Position numbers and translations under genes: made by a program
In this document: piece after piece, positions 1 to 9,887 of the stretch
Layout of the letters: each line of letters begins with the position of its first letter
How positions within the stretch are numbered: the first letter of the stretch is position 1
The notes under the pieces: generated by a model
The model's input: only the letters and a program-made list of their open reading frames with translations
Told to the model about the DNA's origin: nothing
The model's database searches: none
From: CAZDBA01 sp965224765
Lineage (GTDB): Bacteria; Planctomycetota; Planctomycetia; Pirellulales; Pirellulaceae
Direction of reading: 5' to 3'
NCBI GenBank assembly: GCA_965224765.1
Contig: CBDDAC010000019.1
Coordinates: forward strand, 1-64,000
Length of the DNA stretch: 64,000 bases

Positions 1-968
1 ATGACGGAGTTCTTCATCCAGAACGTTTTCCCGAAGGCGGATTGATTCCCCTGGACGAAAACCGAGTGCGAGGAATCGTTCATACGGGTGGCACGATTCT
101 TGGCACAACAATCGGGGCAACCCATTCTCCTATGAGGAAGCTCAACCGGATGGAACTACGGCGAAGGTCGATATTTCAGACCGTCTGGTGAGGGATTTGC
201 TGACGCCAAAATCGATGCCTTGGTAGCCATTGGTGGTGATGGTTCGATGGAAATTGCTCGTCAAACCTCAGAACTGGGGATTCGAGTTGTTGGAGTGCCT
301 AAAACGATTGACAACGATTTGGCCGGCACGATTGCGACATTTGGATTCGATACGGCGGTCGATTTCGCTACGGAGGCAATCGGGCGACTGCACAGCACGG
401 CTTCTGCCCATGAACGTGTTATGATTGCAGAAGTTATGGGTCGACATGCCGGATGGATCGCGTTGCATTCGGGAATCGCAAGCACTGCGGATGTGATTTT
501 GATCCCGGAGATTCCTTTCGATATTGAAAAAGTCGCTGCGAAGGTCAAGCAACGCAATGATGCCAAGAAAAACTTTACGATTATCTGTGTCGCCGAAGGT
601 GCGATGCCGGTGGGCGGCGAAGCCAAGTATGTGGAAAAAGGGCGGCATCAAGAAATTGGGGGGAATGGGCGGGTTTGTCGCCGAGCAGTTGCGGTCCCGC
701 GTTCCCAACGAAGTTCGCACGGTTGTGCTGGGGCATTTGCTACGTGGTGGAGCTCCGACTGCCCGTGATCGAATGTTGTCATTGCGTTTTGGCGCCGCCG
801 CTGTGCGAGCCTTAGATGAAGGGGTAAGCAGCGTGATGGTTGCGCTTAATCCACCTCGGGTGAACTATATTCCTCTTTCCGAATGCACCAGGAGTATCAA
901 AAACAGTTCCACTGGATGGTGATACGATTTTGACTGGACGTGATTTGGGTACCTGTTTCGGGGACTAG
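1..968 (+). CDS. 6-phosphofructokinase, 5' truncated and frameshifted
   Basis: Glycolytic phosphofructokinase, phosphorylating fructose 6-phosphate. The first readable segment (about 13-115) carries the phosphate-loop region ending in HTGGTILGTT; the next shows NPFSYEEAQ; then VAIGGDGSMEIA and GVPKTIDNDL (about 220-330), and the C-terminal half shows GGFVAEQLRSRVPNE and LGHLLRGGAPTARDR. The reading frame changes near 112, 190, 645 (beside an A run) and 895; translation ends at the TAG at 966-968. The gene starts left of the window. GGDGS, as opposed to GGDDT, favours ATP as donor, while Lys in PKTIDND is more usual in PPi-type or mixed-clade enzymes, so the donor is not settled. Family assignment is secure. 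The breaks are probably sequence errors, since each segment remains highly conserved. Confidence 0.9.
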
Positions 969-1300
969 CTGAAGCAAGATTTTTGAATGTTCTTGCATCC
1001 GTTCCGTCGGCAAAAAACGTCTGCTGTATTCACAGGAACCTCGTTGTTGTTTGATATCGAGCTGGATTTTGCTCAGTTTCATCGCAAAAAACGCAGCGAT
1101 AACCATCGTAGGATCCAACTTGAATGGGTCGCTTTACTTTTATTGGTGCGTTACCCACATTGAAGCTCGTTGGGGCTTGGCATCAGCGGACGTATTTTCC
1201 TCGTTCGCAAATCGATTTGAAACACTTTGGGCCTTCGGTTCGCATCCGCCTGAGGATTCCCAACGCCGGAATGGTTTAGAAATACTAAAAGGACCAGATT
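969..1300. other. Gap with no supportable gene
   Basis: About 330 bases between the phosphofructokinase stop and the STAS gene. Short open stretches exist in several frames, but none has a family motif or a convincing ribosome site. Because neighbouring genes are frameshifted, a broken short gene cannot be excluded. The 3' end (1287-1293, AAAAGGA) is the ribosome site of the STAS gene. Confidence 0.4.
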
Positions 1301-1663
1301 GTGGCAGCCTTAATTACTGATGAGCAAGAAGGTGTTTTGATCGCCCGATTCCAGGGTGGACGAATCATTGATGAGTCGCACATCGAAAATCTTGGAAGAG
1401 AGCTGGCTGGCTTGCTCAACCATGACAACAAGAAAATCGTTCTCAATTTCATGAACGTGAATTTCATGTCATCGGCTATGATCGGAAAACTGATTCAGTT
1501 TGGAAAGAAGTGTGCCAGTTCCAGTATCGATTTGCGTCTTTGCCAGATCAACGAAAATATTGACGAAGTCTTCAAGCTGATGAAATTGGAATCGATTTTC
1601 AAGGTAACTGAAGACGAAGAAACCGCGCTTGCCAGTTTTGGCAAAAAAGGTTGGTTCAAATAG
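1301..1663 (+). CDS. STAS-domain anti-anti-sigma factor-like protein
   Basis: A 120-residue single STAS domain. Such proteins bind anti-sigma kinases or act as partner-switch modules. The hallmark segment is IVLNFMNVNFMSSAMIGKL (about residues 46-64), where the helix after the central strand starts with the Ser pair usually phosphorylated by an RsbW-type kinase. The Asp that normally precedes the Ser (as in DxSG) is Phe-Met here, so regulation by phosphorylation is likely but not certain. The start is GTG at 1301, chosen because AAAAGGA lies 7 bases upstream and the alternatives lack a site. No kinase or phosphatase partner is next to it, so it is an orphan STAS gene within this window. Confidence 0.82.
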   Translation: MAALITDEQEGVLIARFQGGRIIDESHIENLGRELAGLLNHDNKKIVLNFMNVNFMSSAMIGKLIQFGKKCASSSIDLRLCQINENIDEVFKLMKLESIFKVTEDEETALASFGKKGWFK

Positions 1664-1703
1664 TTCACATTTAGAGCTGTCTAAACGTCGTTGAAATCTT
1701 GCT

Positions 1704-1844
1704 CTAGACCGACGGCTTTATTGCAAGTCCGTCATAGCGAATCCGTGAAGATTCGGTTCCCAGAAACTGCTTGGTCGGCAAAGCGACACGATCCTTGTTC
1801 TCGATATCCGACAGCACTTTCAAAGGGATTTGAGACGTACTGGA
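1704..1844 (-). other. In-frame open extension beyond the stop of the coiled-coil gene
   Basis: Directly after the TGA at 1845-1847, the same frame stays open for 46 codons up to a TAG at 1704-1706. It reads in part QIPLKVLSDIENKD and LPTKQFLGTESSRIRYDGL, which looks like coding sequence. It may be the true C-terminus of the neighbouring coiled-coil protein, cut by a false stop, or the remnant of another gene. No ATG with a ribosome site begins it. Confidence 0.35.
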
Positions 1845-2463
1845 TCAGAAGCAATTAGTTGCCACGTTCCAATAATTTTGGTCCGACTTTTCCTGTTCTT
1901 CTTTGCGGGCCGCGTTAAGCATCGCGTCAATTTCGGCATCATCGAAGAGATTGCTCTCCGTGAGTCCCAGCTTGTCGTCCAGTTCTTTTTGGATCGCAAT
2001 TAGCTCGATCATTTGGTCTTCGGTCAACGCGGAAGATCTTTCCATGTTTTCCTGACGAATCTTTTTGATCATGCCATCCAAACGCGAGATGGTGTCATTC
2101 AGAAGTGTGATTTCGTCATTGCGTTTTACGATCGTACTTCTGATCGTTTTAAAATTGTTAAGAGTGATTGTTGCTTCGGCGCTGTCTTTGGCATCGGCAA
2201 CGCTGGTGATGCCATGGTCAGTCAGATACTTGAGGTTCTCATCTTGTTGGCGCTCTAGGAGTTTGATGGACTTTTTGACGTTGTCCCGTTTCATTTTGAA
2301 CTGGGTCAGTTTCTGCAAACAGTCTTTTTCGGAAACCGTTGCTGTGTTCTGCGCGAGATTGTCTTTGACAACTTGTAGTTGAGGGGCGGAGTCCACCCAT
2401 GGCAATCCAAACTGCCAAGCCGGAAAATGCGGCAAAGAGAACGATGATCGCGATGTTTTTCAT
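1845..2463 (-). CDS. Membrane-anchored coiled-coil protein (one frameshift)
   Basis: Not recognised as a named family. The ATG at 2463 begins MKNIAIIVLFAAFSGLAVWI, a single hydrophobic N-terminal anchor. The frame then shifts near 2400 and continues as a long charged helical region (CLQKLTQFKMKRDNVKKSIK, then LLNDTISRLDGMIKKI) typical of coiled coil. The C-terminal third carries IELIAIQKELDDKL and an acidic segment EEQEKSDQN. It follows a second protein of the same design 78 bases upstream, so the two are probably co-transcribed and could form a membrane-attached fibre or complex; that is inference. The C-terminus may extend past the TGA (see 1704-1844). Confidence 0.6.
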
Positions 2464-2541
2464 GAAGGTTCACCGAATCGTGGGAGCAAGAAAAAGAAAA
2501 GGCCAATCGAATCTGGATGTACGACTGGCCAATCATAAGGG

Positions 2542-3346
2542 CTATTTGCTCAATAGTTCCTTGATCTTATCGGAAGTCGACTCCAGTTTGTTTGGCGAGG
2601 CAATCAAGTCATCGATGTCTGTTGACGAGTTGCTGATTTCTTTCATCTTGTCCGACTGGATATTCCATTCTGTGTTGACGCCGATTTCCAGTTCATCAAC
2701 CCTCGTCAGAAAGCTTGGATAAAGTTTCGCTGATTGAATCATTGTTCCCCGCAATAATTGTGTTCTTGCGGACGGCGTCCAAAGCGTCCTTTTTGAATCA
2801 ATGACGGCTAGTTTTTGATTTAGTTCCGTCATCATTGTGGTGGATTTTTCTTTTTGGTCCTTCAAAAATGCAACCGACTCTTTCAAAGCTTCGAAGGTCG
2901 TTGTAAGGCCACCCAGTTTCGTTTGCTCAAGTTCGAAGTCCTGGATGATACCCTTGGCCGCTTTGTTGACTTGGTCGGCGGTATAAGTTACTTCGTTTCG
3001 TACAATCGATTTTTCCGAAGACTCGTTGACTTCGGTGACCAGTTTGTCACTTCAACCAACTTGGATTCAATTTCCGCAACTGCTTCTTCCGACTTGGTCT
3101 TTTTACGACCGAGCACTTCAAGACGTGCCTCTGTGGAATAAAGGCCTTGATTGACTTTGTCCATTTGGCTTTGGACGTCTTTGACCTTGTTCGCGATCGC
3201 TTGGCGTTTAACGTCAAGCTCGCCCAAGGCCTTGTTGATCTTGACCAATATCTTGTTGCCAGCCACCTGCATGCGGGGCCACAACCAATGATCGCGACGA
3301 CGGCCTATTGAGGCGATGATTCCGCCGATGACAGAATACGGGCCAT
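2542..3346 (-). CDS. Membrane-anchored coiled-coil protein (frameshifted)
   Basis: Not recognised as a named family. ATG at 3344-3346 gives MARIL, then a hydrophobic stretch (SVIGGIIAS, AVVAIIGCGP in the adjoining frame) interpreted as one transmembrane helix, then alternating charged heptads: KINKALGELDVKRQAIANKV, EIESKLVEVT, NKAAKGIIQDFELEQTKL, and finally DKIKELLSK before the stop at 2542. Frame changes lie near 3295, 3050 and 2780. The pattern (N-terminal anchor plus 240 residues of coiled coil) is reminiscent of PspA-like or stator-like helical proteins, but no diagnostic motif supports either. Same design as the next gene downstream on this strand. Confidence 0.6.
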
Positions 3347-3508
3347 AATTTGATGCTCCTGAATGGGTTTTCGGAAGTTGAGTTCACCGATCTGCCCGAA
3401 AACCAAAATGGGACGAGACGACGGTTAGATAGTGAGACAAGTTTAGCTAATTCGTGGACGAAGTCACCTGATTAGCATGCTGGATGAATTAGAACGTGGA
3501 TTCTCTAA

Positions 3509-5334
3509 TTATTCAAAGGCTTTTTTTAGAAAAGCCAGTAAATTGGACAGTTGTTCATCCGATAACTTTTTCGAGATTTGATGACTTGTCTTCGTGAAAA
3601 TTTCTTCCAATTCTGTGACACGTCCATCGTGAAAAAATGAGTCGCGTTGGCTAAGTCCAATCAGTGATGGAGGATTAAAAAGGCTCAGTCCTTTCTCGTC
3701 CTTTAGGCCAACGCCGTAATTTTCTGGCGAAGTGAATCTGGGAGGTGCATGGCATCGAGCACAGTCCAATTGATGGAATAATCCTTTTCCTGCGTCAATT
3801 TTTTCGAGATCCAACTGATCACGCGCCTCGATGATCGATGGGGGTGGTGAGAGTTGGCGAACGAATGCAGAAATTGCCTTGACCTCAGTGGGGTCTGGGC
3901 GATCATCGCTCTGCATCGTGATCTCGATGGACGTTCGCACCTGCTGATCCAAGGTTTCATTGCCACCGCTCCAGGCGAGTGGTTCTGTTCCTCCATGTCC
4001 CAGCAGTGAGATGATTCGCTTGGGCGTCCCAAAGGTTCCATCGCTCAAGTTGTCGTTTGCCAGACCACTGGTGTGTCCATTGACATGACAGCTATGGCAA
4101 CTCATCCATCCGTCATGCGACAAAGATGCGTCGTAAAACAATCGCTCTCCCTGCTCTACCAAGGTGTACTCTCGATTCGAATCAATCTCGACCGTTTGGC
4201 TGACTTCTAAATTTTCCAGGTCAATAAATGAAATCGAGCCGTCCAGTTGATTTGCGACAAAACAGAACTTTTCGTCGCGGGTAATCGTCAGGTCGACGGG
4301 TCTTTTTCCCACATAAAGATAGGCAAAGCCAAACTCTTCAATTGAGCCAACCGCAATCTGGTTAGCGCCGCCCAATGCGATTACCATCTGGTTGGATGGG
4401 GTCAGCACGACACATTCCGCGTCTGATTTGGCATCGCCCGCTCCGCCAATCGGCTGGGATTTACGGTGTTTGGAAAAACTAAATTGATCTGAGAGGAACG
4501 CGTCCTGGGAGAAGGACTCAATATCGTTGGATAGCATTAATCCCCAGTGGACGTCATTTCGATTGGAACGCGCTAGCGGATTGAGCATTTGCGTTGCCAT
4601 GACGACTTTTCGATCATTGACTGCGACGCCACACAACTCGCCGATCAGGGAATTTACGAGAAAATAATATCGAATTGGAGTTTATTTTTTTTGGCTGATT
4701 CGATCCTTGGCCCAATTCAATGATTACTTTGCCGATTTCCATAGGCATCCACCACCAAAAGTTGGTCTTTGTCGCCACCAAGCCAAGCCAGCTGACCAGG
4801 GACGAAATCCAGATCAAGATGGCCGATAATTTTCGGTTTTTGACCTGGGTTTGAGGAGAGAACGAATGTGAGCTTTCGTGACCAATGACCTGCAACGGCA
4901 ATTAAACCACCTCGGTTCACAGCGATACGACTTGGATACTTACAGACCTCCAAACGCCAATTGATTTTGGGAATATGGTCTGAATTCAGTTGGAAGTTCA
5001 GCAGCTGGTGGGTTTGGCGATCGACCGCAAGAAAGTGGGTTTTTCCGTCATTTGAGAGCCGGCAGAGGTCCGCAAGCTCTTTGCCGATAAGGGTTTTTGA
5101 AAGCAGTTTTTTTGTCTCGGTGTCGAGTACGGCGACCTGCCCGTCACTGCTGGCAACTACAAGTCGCTGTTCGCGATTGTCCAATTCAACGGCGATCGGG
5201 CGAAACCGCCCCTGCCGGTCAGGCAGAAAGGGTGATTTAGCCGGGGGATTCTCCGCAGAATTGGGGTATGTGCAGAAATTCAGTCCTGCCAGAACTGCAA
5301 AGAAAACCGAATTGAGAATCAAAGCGATGCGCAT
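3509..5334 (-). CDS. Beta-propeller (YVTN-like) and di-haem cytochrome c protein, frameshifted
   Basis: An exported redox-type protein. The N-terminus MRIALILNSVFFAVLAGLNF is a signal or anchor. Next come propeller-like blades (VASSDGQVAVLDTETKKLL; TRDEKFCFVANQLDGSISFI), then a cytochrome c peroxidase/MauG-like region with two haem-binding sites, CHSCH (in GWMSCHSCHVNGHTSG) and CARCH. The arrangement DASLSHDG then CHSCH then DGTFGTPKR is what such planctomycete proteins show. Frames change near 4720 and 4640, so the ORF is in two large pieces. Start: ATG at 5334 is chosen; a TTG five codons upstream is also possible. Presumed periplasmic electron transfer; substrate unknown. Divergently transcribed from tex. 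Confidence 0.78.
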
Positions 5335-5505
5335 GGCCCAGTTTGGCAAACTCGCACCAAGTTGTTACAGCGAAATCAACTCGGTAAAGGCTCTTTGGGC
5401 TGGTGAAATCGTCGCTTTCCTTGACAATCTATGGACGAGTTTTTAGATTTCAAGCTCGTATTTAACGAAATTCTCAAGGTATTCCCGCAACATACGGCCC
5501 ACTCC

Positions 5506-8500
5506 ATGACGGACGATCTCCAATCGATCGCAACTGATCTCAATCTTTCCACCGACCAAGTCGAGAAAACAGTTCAGTTGTTGGACGTGGGAAACACAAT
5601 CCCGTTCATTACTCGGTTTCGAAAAGACGAAACCGGTGGATTGCGAGCTTCGCAAATTCAGGCCATTCAGTTTGCGATCAATAAGCAACGCGCTTTGGCC
5701 GAACGCAAGACGTTTGTAATCAAGTCGATCGACTCCCAAAACAAGTTGGATGAAGCGCTAAAATCAAAGATTGAAGCCGCACAGTCCAGCCGTGAACTTG
5801 AAGACCTGTACCTGCCATTCAAACCCCAAACAGCAATCGCTTGCCCTCACCGCGCGGCAACAGGGTTTAGAGCCATTGGCCAACGACGTGTTTCAAGGGG
5901 ATCGACCCGATGTCGATCTGGCCACTCGCTCGACTGATTTTGTTCGAGTTGACCGAGGATTGAATTCGGTTGACGAAGTCATCGCAGGCGTGGGGCATAT
6001 CTTGTCCGAAAGAATTAGCGAACGTGCTGATCTGCGAGATGAACTTCGAAAGATCATTTGGGAAACTGGACGATTCGTTGTAAAGACGATGGACCAGAAA
6101 GAGCCAGAAACCGAAAAGGACTCGGCAGAGACGGCCAACGACAAATCGGAATCCAAGGAGGACAATCCAGAGGCGGAAATCCACTAAGACGGACACGAGC
6201 AATTCTTCGCAGCAGGAAAAAACGCCAGTACCTGTAACTGCAGTTGCAGAGACAGCGCCCGTTGCAGAGACAGAGACAGCGCCCGTTGCAGAGACAGAGA
6301 CAGCGCCCGTTGCAGAGACAGAGACAGCGCCCGTTGCAGAGACAGAGACAGCGCCCGTTGCAGAGACAGCGCCCGTTGCAGAAACAGAGACAGCGCCCGT
6401 TGCAGAAACAGAGACAGCGCCCGTTGCAGAAACAGAGACAGCGCCCGTTGCAGAAACAGAGACAGCGCCCGTTGCAGAAACAGAGACAACGCCCGTTGCA
6501 GAAACAGAGACAGCGCCGTCGGTAGAGGCTGGAGAAGAGGCCGTTGCTTCTACAAATGAGAAGAGTTCCGAAGAGACCCCTGGACCAACAGAAGTCACAA
6601 CCAAGCCACTGCCCGCCGCCGGAAAAAATGCAGCCAGCGATTCAGCTCAGCCTGGCGCGGCAGCCGAGACAAAATCCGAATCAACTTCTGAAACCAAATC
6701 CAATCCGCCAAAAAGTAAAAAGAAGCCAAAGAAAAAGAAGGCGGAACATCCGTTCAAGGAATACGCGGACTTTGACCAGCGAATCAATAAGATCCCCCAT
6801 TATCGATTGTTGGCTATCAATCGAGGTGAACGAGCGGGTTTGTTGAAAGTTAAATTCGAAGCGGACAAAAATAAACTGCTGGCCGTCGTCAATCGCAGCA
6901 TCGCCAATGATCACCCATTTGTTGCCTTTTTACAAAAGTGTTCCAAAGATGCATTGAATCGATTGATCGTGCCGAGTTTGGAACGAGAGGCGCGGCGTGA
7001 ACTTACTGAAACCGCAGAGCAGCATGCGGTCCGCGTTTTTGTGTTGAATCTACGCAATCTCTTGCTGCAGCCACCTGTTCGAAACAAAAGAATTCTGGCA
7101 ATTGATCCAGGGTACAAGCGGGGATGTACGATCGTCGTTCTCAACGGATTGGGCCGCTTGCTTGAAACCGAGCGAATGGCAGTTGTTGGAAATCAGACGA
7201 AAAAGGACGACAGTCGTAAGAAAATTGCCGATCTCGTAGAACGTCACATGATTGACGTGATTGTGATCGGAAACGGAACTGCTTGTCGTCAAACGGAAGA
7301 GATTGTCTCGCTAACGTTGGAAAACGAGTTGGCGGGTAAAGGAATCCAGTATGTGATTGTCAACGAGGCTGGTGCGAGTTGCTATTCAACCAGTGAAGTT
7401 GGAGCTCAAGATTTGCCCGACCAGACGCCGCTGGTCAGAAGTGCGATTTCGATTGGGCGACGCTTGGTTAACCCGCTTTCTGAGCTTGTGAAGATCAGTC
7501 CAGCCAATATCGGAGTCGGGCTTTATCAGCACGACATCAAATCAAAGCATTTGTCGGAATCCTTGATTGAGGTTGTTCGCGACTGCGTTAATCTGGTCGG
7601 CGTCGATGTCAATTCGGCCGGTCCTCCATTGCTTAGCCATGTTGCCGGTTTGAATCAGCTGACCGCTAGGCGTATTGTTGAATATCGAAACGAACATGGT
7701 TCGTTTAATAATCGACAAGAGCTTAAGAATGTTTCCGGGATTGGCGAATCGACTTTCATTCAAGCAGCTGGTTTCCTCCGAGTGTATGGTGGCGATAATC
7801 CTCTTGATGAGACGTCGATCCACCCTGAAAGTTACGAACTAGCGACGAAAATCCTAGAAAAGATTGACGCGACAATCGACCAATTGCCAAAACGAAAACC
7901 GGAACAACTTCCCGTTTCTTCGGCTCCGCTGGTCAAAAATGCGCCCGAGAAAACCGAGCCAGCAAAGGTCGTGGCCAAGGACTCTGAATCCTCAACCAAA
8001 GAGTCAACGGAAACGCCTGTTCAGCCTTCCTCTACGGTTACGAGTTCGGAGATTCCGGCAGCTTCTCCTGAACCATCAGCTGTTGTGGCGGATGCTGAAC
8101 CCGTGGAAGCTCCAAGTGAAGTGAGTGAAACGGTAGAAACTTCGAGTGAAGCGGTTGCAGCTCCGAGTGAAGAGGTTGCAACTCCTGCGGAGTCTGCGGA
8201 AACATCCGCGAAGCCAGAAGAGCCTGCTGCGGAAACTCAAGAGGTTGCCCCACCTGCGCCGACTGGCAAACCAGAGCGGGCCAGGGATGACTCAAGCCGA
8301 AAGTGGAAAGAAGCGATTTCCAGGCTCAACATTGCCGATCTGGCAAGTGAGTTTTCGATCGGGAAAATGCGAATGAAGGACGTGGTCAACGCGTTGAAGC
8401 ATCCCAGCCATGATCCGCGCCAGAACATGGACGCGCCCATTTTTCGAAATGGAATCATTAAAATTGATGACCTCAAACCTGAAATGAAACTGACCGCACA

Positions 8501-9011
8501 AGTCGTCAATGTCGTCGATTTTGGAGTCTTTGTTGATATCGGGCTTGGTGTTAGTTGCCTGGTGCATATTAGCCAGCTTTCCAATCGCTACATGAAGGAT
8601 CTGCATCAGCACTACGTTGTTTGTGATCGATTGAACGTTTGGGTGAAGGAAGTCGATAAGGAAAAGCGTCGAGTGCAGCTAACGGCAATTGCCCCCGGTA
8701 ACCCCAATCCCAACCGAGGTGGCAAACGTAGGCCTCCACGTGGCAAAGGGCAGAGCCAAGGTCAAGGTCAGGGTCAAGGTCGAGGACAGGGCCAAGGACA
8801 AGGACAGGGACAGGGACAGGGTGGCGGTCGAAGCGAACGAGGCCAACGAAGTCGCAAGGACACCAAGAACTTCCGAAAAGATCGACGTCCGGCAAAGCCA
8901 AGAAAGCCCGCGAAGCCAATTACTGACGATATGTTGTCAGGCGACAAACCCATGCGTTCGTTTTCAGATTTGGCCCAGTTTTTCGACAAGTCTAAAGACG
9001 ACAAAAAATAG
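5506..9011 (+). CDS. tex: Tex-like S1 RNA-binding transcription accessory protein, enlarged
   Basis: Tex binds nucleic acid and influences transcription; its usual length is about 770 residues, but this one is about 1160. In order: Tex N-terminal helical domain (IPFITRFRKDETGGL, DLYLPFKP), an inserted acidic and repeat-rich linker (about 6090-6720), the conserved IPHYRLLAINRGE, the YqgF/RNase H-like domain (ILAIDPGYKRG), helix-hairpin-helix (RRIVEYRNEHGSFNNRQEL, NVSGIGESTF), a second low-complexity Ser/Glu/Pro linker (7870-8280), an S1 domain (VNVVDFGVFVDIGLGVSCLV) and a basic Gly/Gln-rich tail with repeated GQ. Frames change near 5830 and 6180, both beside homopolymers or repeats. ATG at 5506 begins MTDDLQSIATDLNLS. 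The S1 and catalytic-like folds are complete. Confidence 0.9.
6255..6512 (+). repeat. 24-bp coding tandem repeat inside tex
   Basis: Ten 24-base units encoding Ala-Pro-Val-Ala-Glu-Thr-Glu-Thr and one 18-base unit (APVAET, at 6351). The first five units read GTTGCAGAGACA, the last six GTTGCAGAAACA, so variants lie in two blocks. The unit at 6489 starts ACG in place of GCG. Because the unit length is a multiple of three, copy-number change would keep the reading frame. Confidence 0.95.
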
Positions 9012-9215
9012 CCTGGCAGACGACTGGTCACGTAGAATAATTTGTCCAACCTACAACCGTGTCTTCAGGCGTCGGCAAACCATGGATGAAACTTTGCTCG
9101 GGTTGATGCCAAGCCCGCTGCAGATCGTTTCGTGTTTTGCCTGAACGTTAGCCCGCCGTTGAAGAACGGCTGGGACCGGTGCGTGCGATCGTTTCCCTCT
9201 TAAAAATCTCATCGA

Positions 9216-9779
9216 ATGTCATCTTCCTCAATCGACTTCACTCGCCTTTTGGAATCTGTTTCAGCGGGCGACCGAGATGCAGCGAACAAGCTTTTCGGCG
9301 TTGTCTACGATGAGCTGAAACGAATGGCCGGAAGCCGGATGCGGTTAGAAGGGAACCATACATTGCAGTCAACTGCGCTGGTTCACGAAGTCTGGTTGAA
9401 GCTGATTGGCGACCGAAAAGAGCTTGCATGGAGCAGTCGCGGCCATTTTTTCGCCACCGCGGCGCTCGCCATGCGGCGTATCCTGGTTGATGCCGCGCGG
9501 ACGCGACAACGCCTCAAGCGTGGGGGGAATGTTGCCCGGTTTGAAATTCGTGAAGACGATTTGATAACTCGCCAAGATGACGACCTGATCGCCCTAGATG
9601 AAGCATTGGAACTTTTGCGCAAGGAACACGACGTCAAGGCAGATTTGGTCTGCTTGAGATACTTTGCTGGCTTGACGAACGAGCAAGCCGCCGAGCAACT
9701 TGGAATATCGACCGCAACCGCAGCCCGCTACTGGGCATTTGCCAAGGCTTGGTTGAGATCGAGAATCGAAACGGAATGA
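9216..9779 (+). CDS. ECF-type RNA polymerase sigma factor (TIGR02999/PF07638-like)
   Basis: A 187-residue sigma factor that would direct RNA polymerase to a small regulon. Region 2 lies at about residues 25-95 (ANKLFGVVYDELKRMAGSR, TLQSTALVHEVWLKL, RGHFFATAALAMRRILVDAA), and region 4 at about 135-183 (DLVCLRYFAGLTNEQAAEQL, GISTATAARYWAFAKAWL). This planctomycete-type ECF family usually sits beside a Pkn-type membrane kinase carrying the matching N-terminal domain; here that kinase is on the opposite strand 1.9 kb away with a sulfatase between. ATG at 9216; upstream AAAAATCTC is not a strong ribosome site. No anti-sigma gene is adjacent. Confidence 0.92.
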   Translation: MSSSSIDFTRLLESVSAGDRDAANKLFGVVYDELKRMAGSRMRLEGNHTLQSTALVHEVWLKLIGDRKELAWSSRGHFFATAALAMRRILVDAARTRQRLKRGGNVARFEIREDDLITRQDDDLIALDEALELLRKEHDVKADLVCLRYFAGLTNEQAAEQLGISTATAARYWAFAKAWLRSRIETE

Positions 9780-9887
9780 CCAACTCGCTCCGGAGCCGGT
9801 CGAGTTGGTAGGGCCAATCTAAGAATGAAGCGGCGGTAGTCATTGTTCGTTACAATGGCATGCCGTTCACTATTCATTCATCAGCAG

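Noticed and set aside
5867..6604. Long minus-strand ORF over the tex repeat
   Set aside because: It is the complement of a tandem repeat and contains only repeats of VSVSATGA; it has no ribosome site or signal.
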